14,559 nucleotides of DNA from Rodentolepis nana (taxonomy: Eukaryota; Platyhelminthes; Cestoda; Cyclophyllidea; Hymenolepididae), in NCBI GenBank assembly GCA_900617975.1, contig UZAE01014414.1:1-14559 (forward strand), read 5' to 3'. A program made the position numbers and the translations under genes. A model generated the notes under the pieces. The model was not told where the DNA came from, did not search any database, and was given only the letters and a program-made list of their open reading frames with translations. Numbering within the stretch: position 1 is the stretch's first letter; the number at the start of each line of letters is the position of its first letter. Positions 1 through 8,272 of the stretch are shown one piece after another.

Positions 1-43
1 GGAGAGGGAGGGAGAGAGAGAGAAAGAGGGAGGGAGGGCGAGA
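1..43. repeat. Purine microsatellite (GGGA/GA)n
   Basis: The window opens in an uninterrupted run of G and A arranged as GA dinucleotides and GGGA/GGGAG units, with a single C at position 39. It probably continues to the left of the window. The opposite strand is a polypyrimidine tract. Confidence 0.9.
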
Positions 44-364
44 AATTTAAATGGTAATAATTCACAAATACTTTTTTAATAGTTTNTTGAAAAAATTATA
101 CATATTTATAAACCGCGTGATATGTGTAACCACTGCCTAGTTTGAAATAAATTTGTAGCAACCAATCACTGGTAGTTAAAGGCGTCAGTGTAATAGCACA
201 TCGTTCGAAGTTTCTGGGTGAGAGAGGTCCTATTCACCAAACAGGAACGAAACGAGGGCGCTTTTGATTAAATAATTTGGGATCAGAGTATTGATTTTTA
301 GCAGTTCGTGTTGATTGAATATTTTTGCTAAATCGAGATTGCGAAGTTCATTTTAGCACCTCAG
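44..364. other. Unassigned AT-rich stretch with one ambiguous base
   Basis: No reading frame, RNA gene or recognisable repeat is visible. Position 86 is an N inside a T/A-rich run, so the base there is unresolved. The stretch ends at the left target-site duplication of the first Rep-A copy. Confidence 0.5.
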
Positions 365-377
365 AGTTAATTTGCTG
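365..377. repeat. Target-site duplication, left arm, Rep-A copy 1
   Basis: AGTTAATTTGCTG is repeated without mismatch at 700-712. The two arms bracket the element exactly, which fixes both of its ends. Confidence 0.9.
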
Positions 378-699
378 TGATGTGCGATAGACTCACCTCC
401 ATGTGGTGCACCCTGGGCAACGTATACTCAAATACCAACAAAGTCTATTAACCGGCAGTTAACTTCTGACTTCAAACTAACATCACCCCACTGTATGTCA
501 TATTCGACTACTTCCATAGTACTCACCTCACCTTTTTTCTACCTTTTCAACCTTCGTCTTTGAAACCCTCCTCTGTTCCACCCCTCTCGACTCTTTTCAC
601 TTTGATGTTCCCTCCCTCTGTGAAACCTGAAGTCAACTAAAGGGCTAATGATAACCATCAAAACGCCTGCCATTTGATATAAATAATAATAAATCTAAT
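378..699 (+). mobile_element. Rep-A copy 1, full-length SINE-like retroposon
   Basis: This is a complete copy in forward orientation. It opens with TGATGTGCGATAGACTCACC, passes through CACCCTGGGCAACGTATACTC, a C/T-rich middle (about 515-605) and the conserved AAAGGGCTAATGATAAC block, and ends in CCATTTGATATAAATAATAATAAAT. A perfect 13-bp direct repeat, AGTTAATTTGCTG, lies at 365-377 and 700-712, immediately outside the element. Such a repeat is the signature of target-primed reverse transcription, as used by SINEs and LINEs. The E-box-like CCACGTGG found in other copies is CCATGTGG here, a CpG-decay change. The element has no coding capacity and no clear tRNA-like A and B boxes. Confidence 0.88.
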
Positions 700-712
700 A
701 GTTAATTTGCTG
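700..712. repeat. Target-site duplication, right arm, Rep-A copy 1
   Basis: This is the second copy of AGTTAATTTGCTG and follows the AT-rich tail directly. Confidence 0.9.
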
Positions 713-1238
713 CCCATAGGCAAAGATGGGATTGGTTTTAGAAGTAAGTTATCAAAGTACCATGAATTACTGGGAGTGATTTGGTATCGAACTCACTTAC
801 CTCGGATGCCTTAACTTTAGTACTAGGGGCTTTCACAATTAACTCTCTGTTGAAGGAGAACTCCAAAATGCGATCAAAAGCGAGGGGAGGGGGGCGAAAC
901 TGAAAAATACCGTCTTTTGAATGCTGAGCAATGCCTTGAAATATTCACTTTTAGAATAATGAATACAAACTTTCGTTAAAATTACTTTGCCTGAATTAAG
1001 ATGCAAATGAGTACGAGGAGCAGAATATATAACTCATTTTTGCCATCAACAAAACAACAATTCTTTCAAATTTCCAAGAGTTCGGTATCACAAAAGTGGT
1101 TAAAGCTTTGGCGTAAAAACTGAAATTAGAAAAGAAGGCACTTGAAGAGTACTTGAGAGAATTCTTGTTGTTTGATATTTGAGACTGGTTACTAGGGCCA
1201 TATTTTATAGCTCCTGAAGTTGATGAACAGTACCCTCA

Positions 1239-1258
1239 CCCCCCCCCCCCCCCCCCCC
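1239..1258. repeat. Poly-C homopolymer, 20 bases
   Basis: Twenty consecutive C follow ACCCTCA and precede AAGGAC. Long C runs are rare in AT-rich DNA, are slippage-prone, and could form G-quadruplex or i-motif structures. The exact length may be a sequencing or assembly estimate. Confidence 0.9.
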
Positions 1259-2339
1259 AAGGACTTTAGTTTTCCCGCGTTAACGGGTCTCACTTAAAAG
1301 ACCATCATTAGTTGAAGTTCCCACAGTTTTCTGAAATTAAAAGACAATATGAATTGTTAATCGTGTACTCCAAGGAAATGTAACAAGGGAATGCAGTAAT
1401 CAGATATAACTTGAATCAGAAATAATATTTGAAGATAAACTTGTGTACACACTTTAAACAGCAAGGAATTCCTGCTAAATTGGACAATGGAAAATTAATA
1501 AATATTTTATCTGGCCTCCTTGTCTAATAAAATTACCCAAATTTAGTGCATCTCGTAATAATTTATTATGACATTGCCAGAATGCCAAGAAATGCTATTT
1601 TTTATAAGTGCTAAGCACACTCATATATTGGCGTGTTTATTTCAGTCGTAGGATTAAAAAGGTTTATTTTTTCTAAGATTGCAATGCACTATTAATAGAA
1701 TCGATCCCAGCGTAAATGTTAGCAAATTAATTGAAAAAGGTTAAAAGTTCCTACCAGAGTTGATTAAAATGGAAAAAACGAAGAATTCTGAATTTTGTGC
1801 AAAAAATTCGTTTTCCATTAATAAAACAAATTTATTTTCTGAGACAAAGGTCACAATAATTCTATTTGATAAGCAACCTTTAGAGTCATGGAAATCTGCT
1901 TGTTGAAGTATCACCAACTTTACGATTTCAATCTTGCTAGTACCACATGGAATTAATGATGCTGATATTTCATTCGGACAATCTTGTAAATATTACAGTT
2001 CACTGTCTATTCCTCCTTTTCAGTAAATTACAGTTTAATTAATAAAGCTCTTCTAATGCCATGTGACCTCACGCAAGAAAAACATTTTTTTCATGCTAAG
2101 AAGACTATTAATTGTTAATTTCCTCTATCAGCCATTTCTACTGGCTGCAGGATCCCAGAAACATCTGCTCACTACCCCCTTCTCATTTTTCACCTTTATG
2201 TCAAATGGATTCAAATTATTATCTCTCGTGCCTAGATTAGTTTATCAATTCTCTTTGTTATTGTGGAAGTGTTCAGTTTCATAAAAGGGGTACACGTGTG
2301 CCAGCGGATATAAACTTCCCATTTAGCTACTTGGACGTT

Positions 2340-2353
2340 CCCCCCCCCCCCCC
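2340..2353. repeat. Poly-C homopolymer, 14 bases, with C-rich shoulder
   Basis: Fourteen consecutive C are followed by ACCTACCCCC. This is a second C-tract on the same strand about 1.1 kb from the first. The flanks of the two tracts do not resemble each other, so it does not look like a copy of the same element. Confidence 0.9.
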
Positions 2354-2810
2354 ACCTACCCCCTTCACTCTCATAGTCTCTTGATTCCTCATTATTGCTA
2401 ATCGATGCGCTTTGATCCCTCAAAGTCCTTTATTTCAAATACTTTGAGACTGCTTACTGCCTTGGTTAGCTGTCAGCAATAGTCTTAGTTATTCCAATCT
2501 GCTCCTAGTTTACCATTTCATACGATTTGGAGGTTGCACAAATCTCCACTTGCCACTTCAACTCTAACGATGATTTGGCTCTTTGAGTACACACCCCTAT
2601 TGCACAATAATACAAAAATACGGTGTGAATATGTCATTGTCATTCAAGCAATATGCGTTGTGCTCTTGTACCAAAGACATGTGAAAAAATTTTAACTCCT
2701 CTCTGTCTGGTTACAATGTGTTTAGTCTGCATTTATTGCGTCTAAATTGTAAAAAATCAAAATTGACCAGAACGATTATATTAAATGATTTGTGAATCAT
2801 ACGGTCATTT

Positions 2811-2824
2811 ATGTTACATTATGT
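2811..2824. repeat. Imperfect target-site duplication, left arm, Rep-A copy 2
   Basis: ATGTTACATTATGT is matched 12/14 by the sequence at 3145-3158, on the other side of the element. Confidence 0.7.
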
Positions 2825-3144
2825 GGGGTGTGTGATATATTTACCTCCACGTGGTATACCCTGGGCAACGTATACTCACACGGCAAAAAAGTCTATTAAC
2901 TGGCAGTTGACTTCTCACTTCAACTACTATGACCCACTGAAGGTCATATTCCACAACTTCTGCAGTACTCATCTTACCTTTTTCTCTACCTTTGTGACTG
3001 TCTGTCGCTTTTACATCTGTGATTCATTCTTTTATTCCTCCTCTCCACTTTTTCTCACTTTGACGATCCTCCTCTCTGTGAAGCCCGAAGTCAGCTAAAG
3101 GGCTAATGGTAACTACCTAATCGCCTGCCATTTGAAATAAATAA
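2825..3144 (+). mobile_element. Rep-A copy 2, full-length SINE-like retroposon
   Basis: This is a forward copy. It opens with GGGGTGTGTGATATATTTACC, keeps the intact CCACGTGG motif, and ends in the 3' block GCCTGCCATTTGAAATAAATA. Flanking 14-bp direct repeats, ATGTTACATTATGT (2811-2824) and ATGTTTAATTATGT (3145-3158), agree at 12 of 14 positions, consistent with an older insertion. The head carries ATATATTT in place of the usual ATAGACTT. A 95-codon open frame (2811-3098) runs across the repeat; equivalent peptides from other copies show that it is repeat read-through, not a gene. Confidence 0.85.
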
Positions 3145-3158
3145 ATGTTTAATTATGT
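3145..3158. repeat. Imperfect target-site duplication, right arm, Rep-A copy 2
   Basis: ATGTTTAATTATGT follows the AAATA tail and pairs with 2811-2824. Confidence 0.7.
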
Positions 3159-4121
3159 TGCATCATAGTCATTTCTCTTGTACTTTTCCGCGTCCTTTAT
3201 ATTTTCAATTTGATTAAAATGCTAGTCAACATCTGGAAATTGGATGAATATTCGAAAAATGGATATATTATCAAAATTTTCCGAGCCAATGTCTTCACGA
3301 AGTTACTTCAGAAATGTCATACCACTTACTGATTGATTCATATTCAAAGTGGTCGAAGCATGCACCGCTTAAGTCTGCCATTCATGACACTTCAAAAGAG
3401 GCTCTGTTCGGGAATAACACCCTATAACTCCCTCCGCTTAATCTCTGCTGTTTGAAGGGAAAAAGGTTGTTGAAAATATTAGAATTTAACTCCAGGAGTG
3501 TGGGGATATTGGAAGAGAATCACAGGCTGGTGAATGAGGCCTCGTGCTGATGCCAATGTTGGTGCGGACTATGATGAATATCTAAGTTTCCAAAACAAAA
3601 AATCATGCAGCGGTTATTCTTTTGGTGGCATGCCACTTCCTTCCAACCTGAAATATAAAAAAGCAGCGAAAACTCAAAGCAATCATCGATCAAGTCGGTG
3701 CTTTGAACATTCCATATGACCTGGATAAAGATTAGTGGGAAAACTAAAAAGTAAAGGTTTCAATCCTAGTAAACTTACATAAACAATTCATTGTAATTCA
3801 TTCATAGCATTAGAGTATTTGTAATGTAAGTTACATAACCACTGGTTTTTAGAATTTCGATTGAATTTCAGAAAGTTATTCAATTTGCCTCTTTTTAAGA
3901 GTTAATCACTATTTTAACATCATTCAATTCCTTTGACTGCGACTAAGAGCATTTTTTCTTATCCTAATTTAAATTTATTGTTTAACCTGTGGCTTAATCT
4001 TTTGCTTCTAATTAATCCACTCTAATCAAGAATAAAATAATTAGTTATAAATCACTTCTAATTCTGTTATAAGTTTAACAGTTGTTCCTTTACATATTCA
4101 AATATGCATGTAATCTATATA
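3159..4121. other. Unassigned DNA containing a weak coding-like relic
   Basis: Apart from the short open frames at 3534-3735, listed separately, this is ordinary AT-rich sequence. The second half (3740-4121) is especially AT-rich. It ends at the target-site duplication of Rep-A copy 3. Confidence 0.45.
3534..3735 (+). other. Possible decayed coding fragment, unrecognised
   Basis: A 61-codon ATG frame (3534-3719) overlaps a second frame on the same strand that runs from 3652 to a TAG at 3733-3735. Its end reads ...KKQRKLKAIIDQVGALNIPY and then DLDKD-stop. The composition is more protein-like (charged residues, D/E/K mix, less Phe/Leu bias) than the chance frames elsewhere in the window. A single frame change near 3655-3661 would join the two, which would fit a decayed exon or processed fragment. 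I do not recognise any family. There is no convincing splice site, promoter or upstream coding extension (a TGA directly precedes the ATG). Chance remains the most likely explanation. Confidence 0.15.
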
Positions 4122-4134
4122 AGACCGCTAATAT
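4122..4134. repeat. Target-site duplication, left arm, Rep-A copy 3
   Basis: AGACCGCTAATAT matches AGACCACTAATAT at 4458-4470 in 12 of 13 positions. Confidence 0.85.
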
Positions 4135-4457
4135 TTATATCAAATGACAGGCGTTTTGATGGTTATCATTAGCCCTTTAGTTGAATTCAGGCTTCACAGA
4201 GGGGAAGGAACGTCAAAGTGAGAAAAGTCGATAGGTGGGGGAGGGGGGACAGAAGAGTATCTCAAAGATGTAAAAGAGACAGACACAAAGGCAGAAAAGA
4301 GGTGATATGAGTATTGTGGAATTAGTCGAATATGACATTCAGTGGGATTATGGTAGTTTGAAGTCAGAAGTCAACTGCCGATTTATAGACTTTTTTGGCC
4401 GTATGAGTACACGTTGCCCAGGGTGCACCACGTGGAGGTAAGTCTATCGTACACCCC
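4135..4457 (-). mobile_element. Rep-A copy 3, full-length SINE-like retroposon
   Basis: This is a reverse-strand copy. On the + strand it reads from the AT tail (TTATATCAAATGACAGGCG) through the GGCTTCACAGAGGGG block to the head TGCACCACGTGGAGGTAAGT and ends at ...CGTACACCCC. Near-perfect 13-bp direct repeats bracket it (4122-4134 and 4458-4470). The head stem ATAGACTT/AAGTCTAT is perfect and CACGTG is intact. On the + strand the head offers GAG|GTAAGT, a consensus 5' splice site. It lies about 300 bp before LTR-B copy 1. Confidence 0.88.
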
Positions 4458-4470
4458 AGACCACTAATAT
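4458..4470. repeat. Target-site duplication, right arm, Rep-A copy 3
   Basis: AGACCACTAATAT immediately follows the element's 5' end, which faces right, and pairs with 4122-4134. Confidence 0.85.
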
Positions 4471-4756
4471 AAATATGGAAAATGATATTAAGACATTCAA
4501 GTAATCCCCGTTTTAAAAATAATAACGACTTTGTAATTACCACTTAAAGCTCCAATGCGATATTTGGGTGGCGAAACGCACTTCTAAAAATAGCCAATAC
4601 ATTTAAATGAAATTAAATTAAACTAACTGTCCAGTTCGGAAGAAGTTAAACACTCGACTCAAGTATAATCGAATTAAAAAAAGTCTATTGACTTCTTTAT
4701 TTATTTTTAAAAACGCAAATGGCCCCATTTGAATTTATCATTAGGAAAATGTTATA
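4471..4756. other. Short AT-rich spacer
   Basis: Nothing recognisable lies between Rep-A copy 3 and the LTR-B copy 1 target site. A run near 4680-4712 (AAGTCTATTGACTTC then TTTATTTATTTTT) faintly recalls pieces of Rep-A but is too short to call. Confidence 0.4.
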
Positions 4757-4760
4757 TATT
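4757..4760. repeat. Target-site duplication, left arm, LTR-B copy 1
   Basis: TATT is repeated at 5103-5106, directly outside the element ends. A 4-bp duplication suits Ty3/gypsy-type integrases, but four bases in AT-rich DNA are weak evidence alone. Depending on where the end is placed, the match can be read as the 5-mer ATATT. Confidence 0.55.
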
Positions 4761-5102
4761 TGTAGCGGATTGCTACCTTAGTAAAGCCTGACTGACTCAG
4801 AAATCTCTATGGCAGATCCTCCTACATCTAGCTAGACTGACAGAACCAGCTAAGCTATAGCCCAGCTATCAAGGAAACAGACGTGTAGCAAGGAGCACGT
4901 TTATTCAGGACGTATAATGCAGATCAAGAGTACACGCATGGAGCTACTCATGATCAGGATGGGGGATTAGGTTAAACAGAGGTTGATGATTGGTCACTGT
5001 TTGTACTGTCGCTGCACACAGAGTTGTACGGCCGCACCTCCCAATCCTGGAGAGCAGACATGCAGGCATACGATGACGCACACAGCGATAACGTGCCCCA
5101 CA
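4761..5102 (-). mobile_element. LTR-B copy 1, probable solo LTR
   Basis: This 342-bp element starts TGTAGCGGATTGCTAC and ends GCACGTTATCGC-like on the other strand, with termini TGT...ACA, the usual TG...CA of LTRs. TATT flanks both ends. The sense strand is taken as minus because that strand carries CTGAATAAACGTGCTCC, a canonical AATAAA signal, and the TATA-like ATTATACG just upstream of it. Copy 2 at 7821-8322 matches it along most of its length in inverted orientation. No primer-binding site, gag, protease or reverse transcriptase sequence adjoins it, so it is a solo LTR or a very short non-autonomous element. A weak 107-codon frame (4983-5306) starts inside it and runs out into flanking DNA, which argues against that frame being a gene. 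Confidence 0.7.
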
Positions 5103-5106
5103 TATT
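5103..5106. repeat. Target-site duplication, right arm, LTR-B copy 1
   Basis: TATT follows CCCCACA and pairs with 4757-4760. Confidence 0.55.
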
Positions 5107-5556
5107 CAAAGTGGAATTATGCCTCTTGTTCGGTGCTATCAATCACACGTGATTCATTTAATTCAAATTATTTATTACTCCTTTACTTTAACAACCAGAA
5201 TTTTTCGGATGAACGCGTCAATTCGCTTCATCCTCCATTAAAATTTTACTCTTTTACCATCAGAAGACTTGAAGTTTTAGTGAATTTAAAGAATGAAAAT
5301 GATTGATAGGTTAGAGTAATGAACGAAAAAGAACAAGATTAAAGTTTATTTAATTTACTTTTTACCACTCGATACTGAGAGTGGTTCTGAATTACATAAT
5401 TAAGTGGATTCTTTTTGGATTATTCAGAAATTTAAAACGTATTAAATGTTTAAATAAAGATATTAAACATTTGAATCAGATACATATTATGGGAAGATTT
5501 CAATATGCTTCATCAGAGTGGCAAATGAATAAACCTTGACATGTCCTCAGTAATCT
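5107..5556. other. Unassigned AT-rich DNA
   Basis: This is a plain AT-rich stretch between LTR-B copy 1 and Rep-A copy 4. I see no gene, repeat or structured RNA in it. Confidence 0.5.
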
Positions 5557-5570
5557 TCATGACAAAATAT
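5557..5570. repeat. Imperfect target-site duplication, left arm, Rep-A copy 4
   Basis: TCATGACAAAATAT is matched 12/14 by TCATGTCAAAGTAT at 5904-5917. Confidence 0.75.
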
Positions 5571-5903
5571 TTATTTATTTCAAATGACAAGCGTTTTGGT
5601 AGTTATCATTAGCCCTTTAGATGACTTCTGGGCTTCACAGAGAGGAGGAGGAACATCAATGTGACCGAAAGTCGAGAGGGGGGGGGACAGAAGAGTGTTT
5701 AAAAAATGTAAAAGAGACAGACTCAAAAGTAGAGTAAAAGGTAAGGTGAGGTGAGTACTGTGAAAAGGGTCGAATATAACATACAATGTGGTCATGATAG
5801 TTTGAAGTCAGAAGTCAACTGCCAGTTAATAAACTTTTTTGCCGTATGAGTATACGTTGCCCAGGGTGCACCACGTGGAGGTAAGCCTATCGCACGCCCC
5901 AAA
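5571..5903 (-). mobile_element. Rep-A copy 4, full-length SINE-like retroposon
   Basis: This is a reverse-strand copy. The tail (TTATTTATTTCAAATGACAAG) is on the left and the head (TGCACCACGTGGAGGTAAGC...CGCACGCCCC) on the right. Flanking 14-bp repeats agree at 12 of 14 positions. The head stem reads ATAGGCTT against AAGTTTAT: both changed positions become G-U wobble pairs in RNA, so pairing survives. CACGTG is intact. The antisense donor is GAG|GTAAGC, and a second donor-like AAAG|GTAAGG lies further in, near 5738-5746. A G9 run at 5680-5688 marks the interior. A 71-codon frame on the minus strand (5580-5795) lies wholly inside the repeat and is not a gene. Confidence 0.86.
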
Positions 5904-5917
5904 TCATGTCAAAGTAT
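5904..5917. repeat. Imperfect target-site duplication, right arm, Rep-A copy 4
   Basis: TCATGTCAAAGTAT pairs with 5557-5570. Confidence 0.75.
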
Positions 5918-7820
5918 CCTTATTTGAAAAGACTCCCAAAATTAGTTAATCTACCTCAACGATACGGAGATAATAGACGTATTAGCGTTCATTGAATATA
6001 CTTAACTCAACTAAAATGAATATTAATTTTTTTTTTAGGTGATAAGTCCTCTTGACGCAAGACCGTATACTCCAGAATGTTCGTGTGTATAGTCCAACCG
6101 TGAAAGGAATGTGTATACCTAAATTTCGGTTTATAAATATTTAGAACAAGCCTGATGTTCATCGTAGTACGAAGTCGTAATCCGAAGGGAATTGATTGAT
6201 TATCCTGTTTTTCGGATACTTCAATGTGAAAAGATTATCCAAAATGTACATGATTTGTTTATAATGTTACCAGTTGGCTTTAAAACAATATGCCCTGGTT
6301 ATTGTAGGCATAAGCAAGACCAGAAACCAAGATATTCCACATGAATATTGAGATCCGAAACGATTGGACATAGCTACGTGATTTACAGCCACATTGGAAA
6401 GGTGGATAACTGAATGGTTACAGGACTTAAATTGGATCTAATTCACAATGCCCTGACCCCCGATTTATCTCTAATAATTTTCCTTCCATGATGATATCAT
6501 ATGGTTATAAGTTATCCATAGGCAATAATAAGTAGCGTGTTCTTGGAGTCTGCGTAAATCAACTTAACATACGACAGACAACAAGGGAACTTTATTGTCT
6601 TGCTGAAGGTGTTTTGAATTGCATGGAAAACTGGGCAGCTGCCATTGTGTCTCGTCCCCGTCGGTTGTGATTTCAAAGATTTACTAATGGAAATTCGTTT
6701 CTTCGATTCCCGATATTGAGGTGTTCCTTTGATCTCCTTATTCCTGCCACCAATGCTCTCAATAAACATGATTGTACTACCAGTCAGGCTTCTTGCCTCC
6801 ATAATAGAACTATTATGAATAGTCTGCGAGGCATAGTAACTGCCAAAATGGTCTATAAGGAATGGGCTAGTAAACAAAGGTACATCATGACTGTTTTTTT
6901 GAAATATCTATTTGCTGAACTATATCATTTGTGTACCATTTATCGCAAGCCTAAACCATTTTTTGTTTAAGAGAGCAAATTACGCACTGAGTTTGGACGA
7001 GTTGTTTGCTTTTCAGGAAATTTTCAAAATTTCAATCTCTTATCCCCTCTCCTTCCTCTTTAGTATTAATATTATTAGTTTTTAAAATGACAGCCATAAT
7101 TTTGTAAGATATTTCCTGTGAATAATATCCAATATTAAGTCCATTCAGCATTAATCAACAGGACAATGTAAATACGCATTTAATGCCTGATCTGAATTGT
7201 CGAAATATAAGCCAAAGTATCCATACACAAATAAAAAGCGAATACGCATACCGCCATCTTAATAGCGTTTGTATTTGGTGGGAATATTGGATGAGTGGTG
7301 TGTTCAAGCGGGAATATAGTCCAAATTTTACGAGTTCAGGCATAATGAGGTTGTAAATGTCAATCGGGTTACTGGATGGAAAGCCGGCGAAAATTTTTCA
7401 AAGAAGTCATTTTAAGTTATGCAATCATGCCAAATAAATTTATTCCATCTTCAACGGTATTTTTTTAAAAGATGCCACTTTATATGTGATTCATTTTTTC
7501 TGAATCATGCAAAAGCACTCATTTGATCATGCACATATTAGCATGAAAGAATTATGCGATCAATTAACATCTTCGTAAGCAATTTGTTTGTTAGTAAAAT
7601 TTGAAACGTTATTTGATAAATAATTTTTAACGGGGTTTTCCGAAAATCAGCCCAGGGCGGTTAAACGGAAAATTCCATTCCATTAAACGATTTTTGGATG
7701 GGTAGTAATAGAAGCGGGGAGGGAGGAGTTAAAGTTCTTTCAAAAACAATAAATTAACCTTAAGATTTTTTACAGTTATTTTTTTCTCACTTTTTCCAGT
7801 TCCTTCTAATATTAAGGTTC
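5918..7820. other. 1.9 kb of unassigned unique-looking DNA
   Basis: No gene is supported. The longest open frame in the window (121 codons, 6512-6877, minus) lies here with an overlapping 84-codon frame on the plus strand (6716-6970). Neither shows a recognisable domain, and the minus frame lacks an ATG start: its first codon is TTG. A polypyrimidine-AG at 6031-6038 resembles a 3' splice site, but the following frames close within about 20 codons. A G-rich patch (GAAGCGGGGAGGGAGGAG) lies near 7711-7728. Confidence 0.45.
6512..6877 (-). other. Longest open frame in window, unrecognised and doubtful
   Basis: The 121-codon frame would encode a Ser/Ile/Lys-rich product with no signal peptide, membrane segment or domain that I recognise. 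It starts at a TTG, so as a eukaryotic gene it would need an upstream exon, and I see no clear acceptor. A short part (QPTGTRHNGSCPV) loosely recalls a piggyBac transposase motif, but the following motifs are absent or wrongly spaced. A chance frame is the best reading. Confidence 0.1.
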
Positions 7821-7966
7821 ACGTTATCGCGTTGTGCGTCATCGTATGCCTGCACGTTTGCTCTCCAAGATTGGGAGGTGCGGCCGTACAACTCCATGGG
7901 TGTACGCACATTATCCTGATCATGAGTAGCTCCCTGCGTGTACACCTTATCCACAATATACGTCCT

Positions 7967-8179
7967 GAATAAACGTGCTCCTTGCTACACGTCAGTTTTC
8001 CCGTATCGAATAAACGTATTCCTTGCTACACGTCTGTTTTCCGCTACTGAATAAATGTTCCGTGCTACACGTCTGTATCCTCTGTAGAATAAACGTGCTC
8101 CGTGCTAAACATCTGTTTCCTTTATATGCAATATACGTACCGAATAAACGCATTTCGTGCTACACGTCAGTTTCCCTTA
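7967..8179 (+). repeat. Five-unit minisatellite of the AATAAA module
   Basis: Units begin with GAATAAA at 7967, 8008, 8049, 8087 and 8142 and contain TGCTACACGTC(A/T)GT or a one- or two-base variant of it. Spacings are 41, 41, 38 and 55 bp. The longer fourth interval includes CAATATACGTACC (8129-8141), a copy of CAATATACGTCCT at 7954-7966 that precedes unit 1. The last unit is therefore a copy of unit 1 together with its upstream module. LTR-B copy 1 has a single unit at the same place. Confidence 0.88.
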
Positions 8180-8198
8180 TAGCTGGGCTATAGCTACT

Positions 8199-8272
8199 GG
8201 TTCTGGGAGTCTAGCTAGACGTTGGAGAATCTGCCGGTTCTGGGAGTCTAGCTAGATGTTGGAGAATCTGCC
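8199..8272 (+). repeat. 37-bp tandem duplication within LTR-B copy 2
   Basis: The unit from GGTTCTGGGAGTCTAGCTAG to GGAGAATCTGCC occurs at 8199-8235 and 8236-8272 and differs at one base (GACGTT against GATGTT). Copy 1 holds only one such segment. CTAGCTAG inside it is palindromic. Confidence 0.9.

Larger units (their letters stand above)
713..2810. other. Unassigned AT-rich DNA with two poly-C tracts
   Basis: I see no credible gene. A 73-codon frame at 2063-2284 and a 63-codon frame at 2232-2423 on the opposite strand are low-complexity (Phe/Leu-rich and poly-G-derived) and look like chance. The only internal landmarks are a G-rich patch near 880-897 and the C20 and C14 homopolymers listed separately. 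Confidence 0.5.

Noticed and set aside
378..699. Rep-A as a MITE or other TIR DNA transposon
   Set aside because: The two ends are not inverted repeats of each other, the 3' end is an AT-repeat tail, one copy is 5'-truncated, and the TSDs are 12-14 bp and variable. All of these point to retroposition instead.
2232..2423. 63-codon minus frame with a Gly/Trp run
   Set aside because: The run is simply the translation of the C14 tract and its C-rich shoulder; the rest has no features.
4680..4712. Possible extra Rep-A fragment (AAGTCTATTGACTTC then TTTATTTATTTTT)
   Set aside because: The matching words are short and not in element order, and no longer similarity surrounds them.
4983..5306. 107-codon frame on the + strand
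   Set aside because: It starts inside LTR-B copy 1, on the strand opposite its AATAAA signal, and runs across the LTR boundary into unrelated AT-rich DNA. It has no recognisable domain.
6027..6094. Splice-acceptor-like T-tract ending AG with a short open frame behind it
   Set aside because: The frame beginning VISPLDARPYTPE stops after 17 codons. T-rich runs ending in AG are common in AT-rich DNA.
6703..6720. TTCGATTCCCG resembling a tRNA T-loop
   Set aside because: The flanking bases do not form a T-stem, and no A box, anticodon arm or acceptor stem is found at the right distance on this strand.
6512..6877. PiggyBac-like transposase relic in the 121-codon minus frame
   Set aside because: QPTGTRHNGSCPV loosely recalls the GT(V/I)R-x-NR-x-CP segment, and DNKVPLLS in another frame recalls the following strand. 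However, the spacing is about 20 residues short, a frameshift is required, and no catalytic Asp context or terminal repeats are visible.
7967..8179. CRISPR-like array
   Set aside because: The units are imperfect and contiguous, with no unique spacers of regular length, and lie inside an LTR of a eukaryotic genome. It is a minisatellite.
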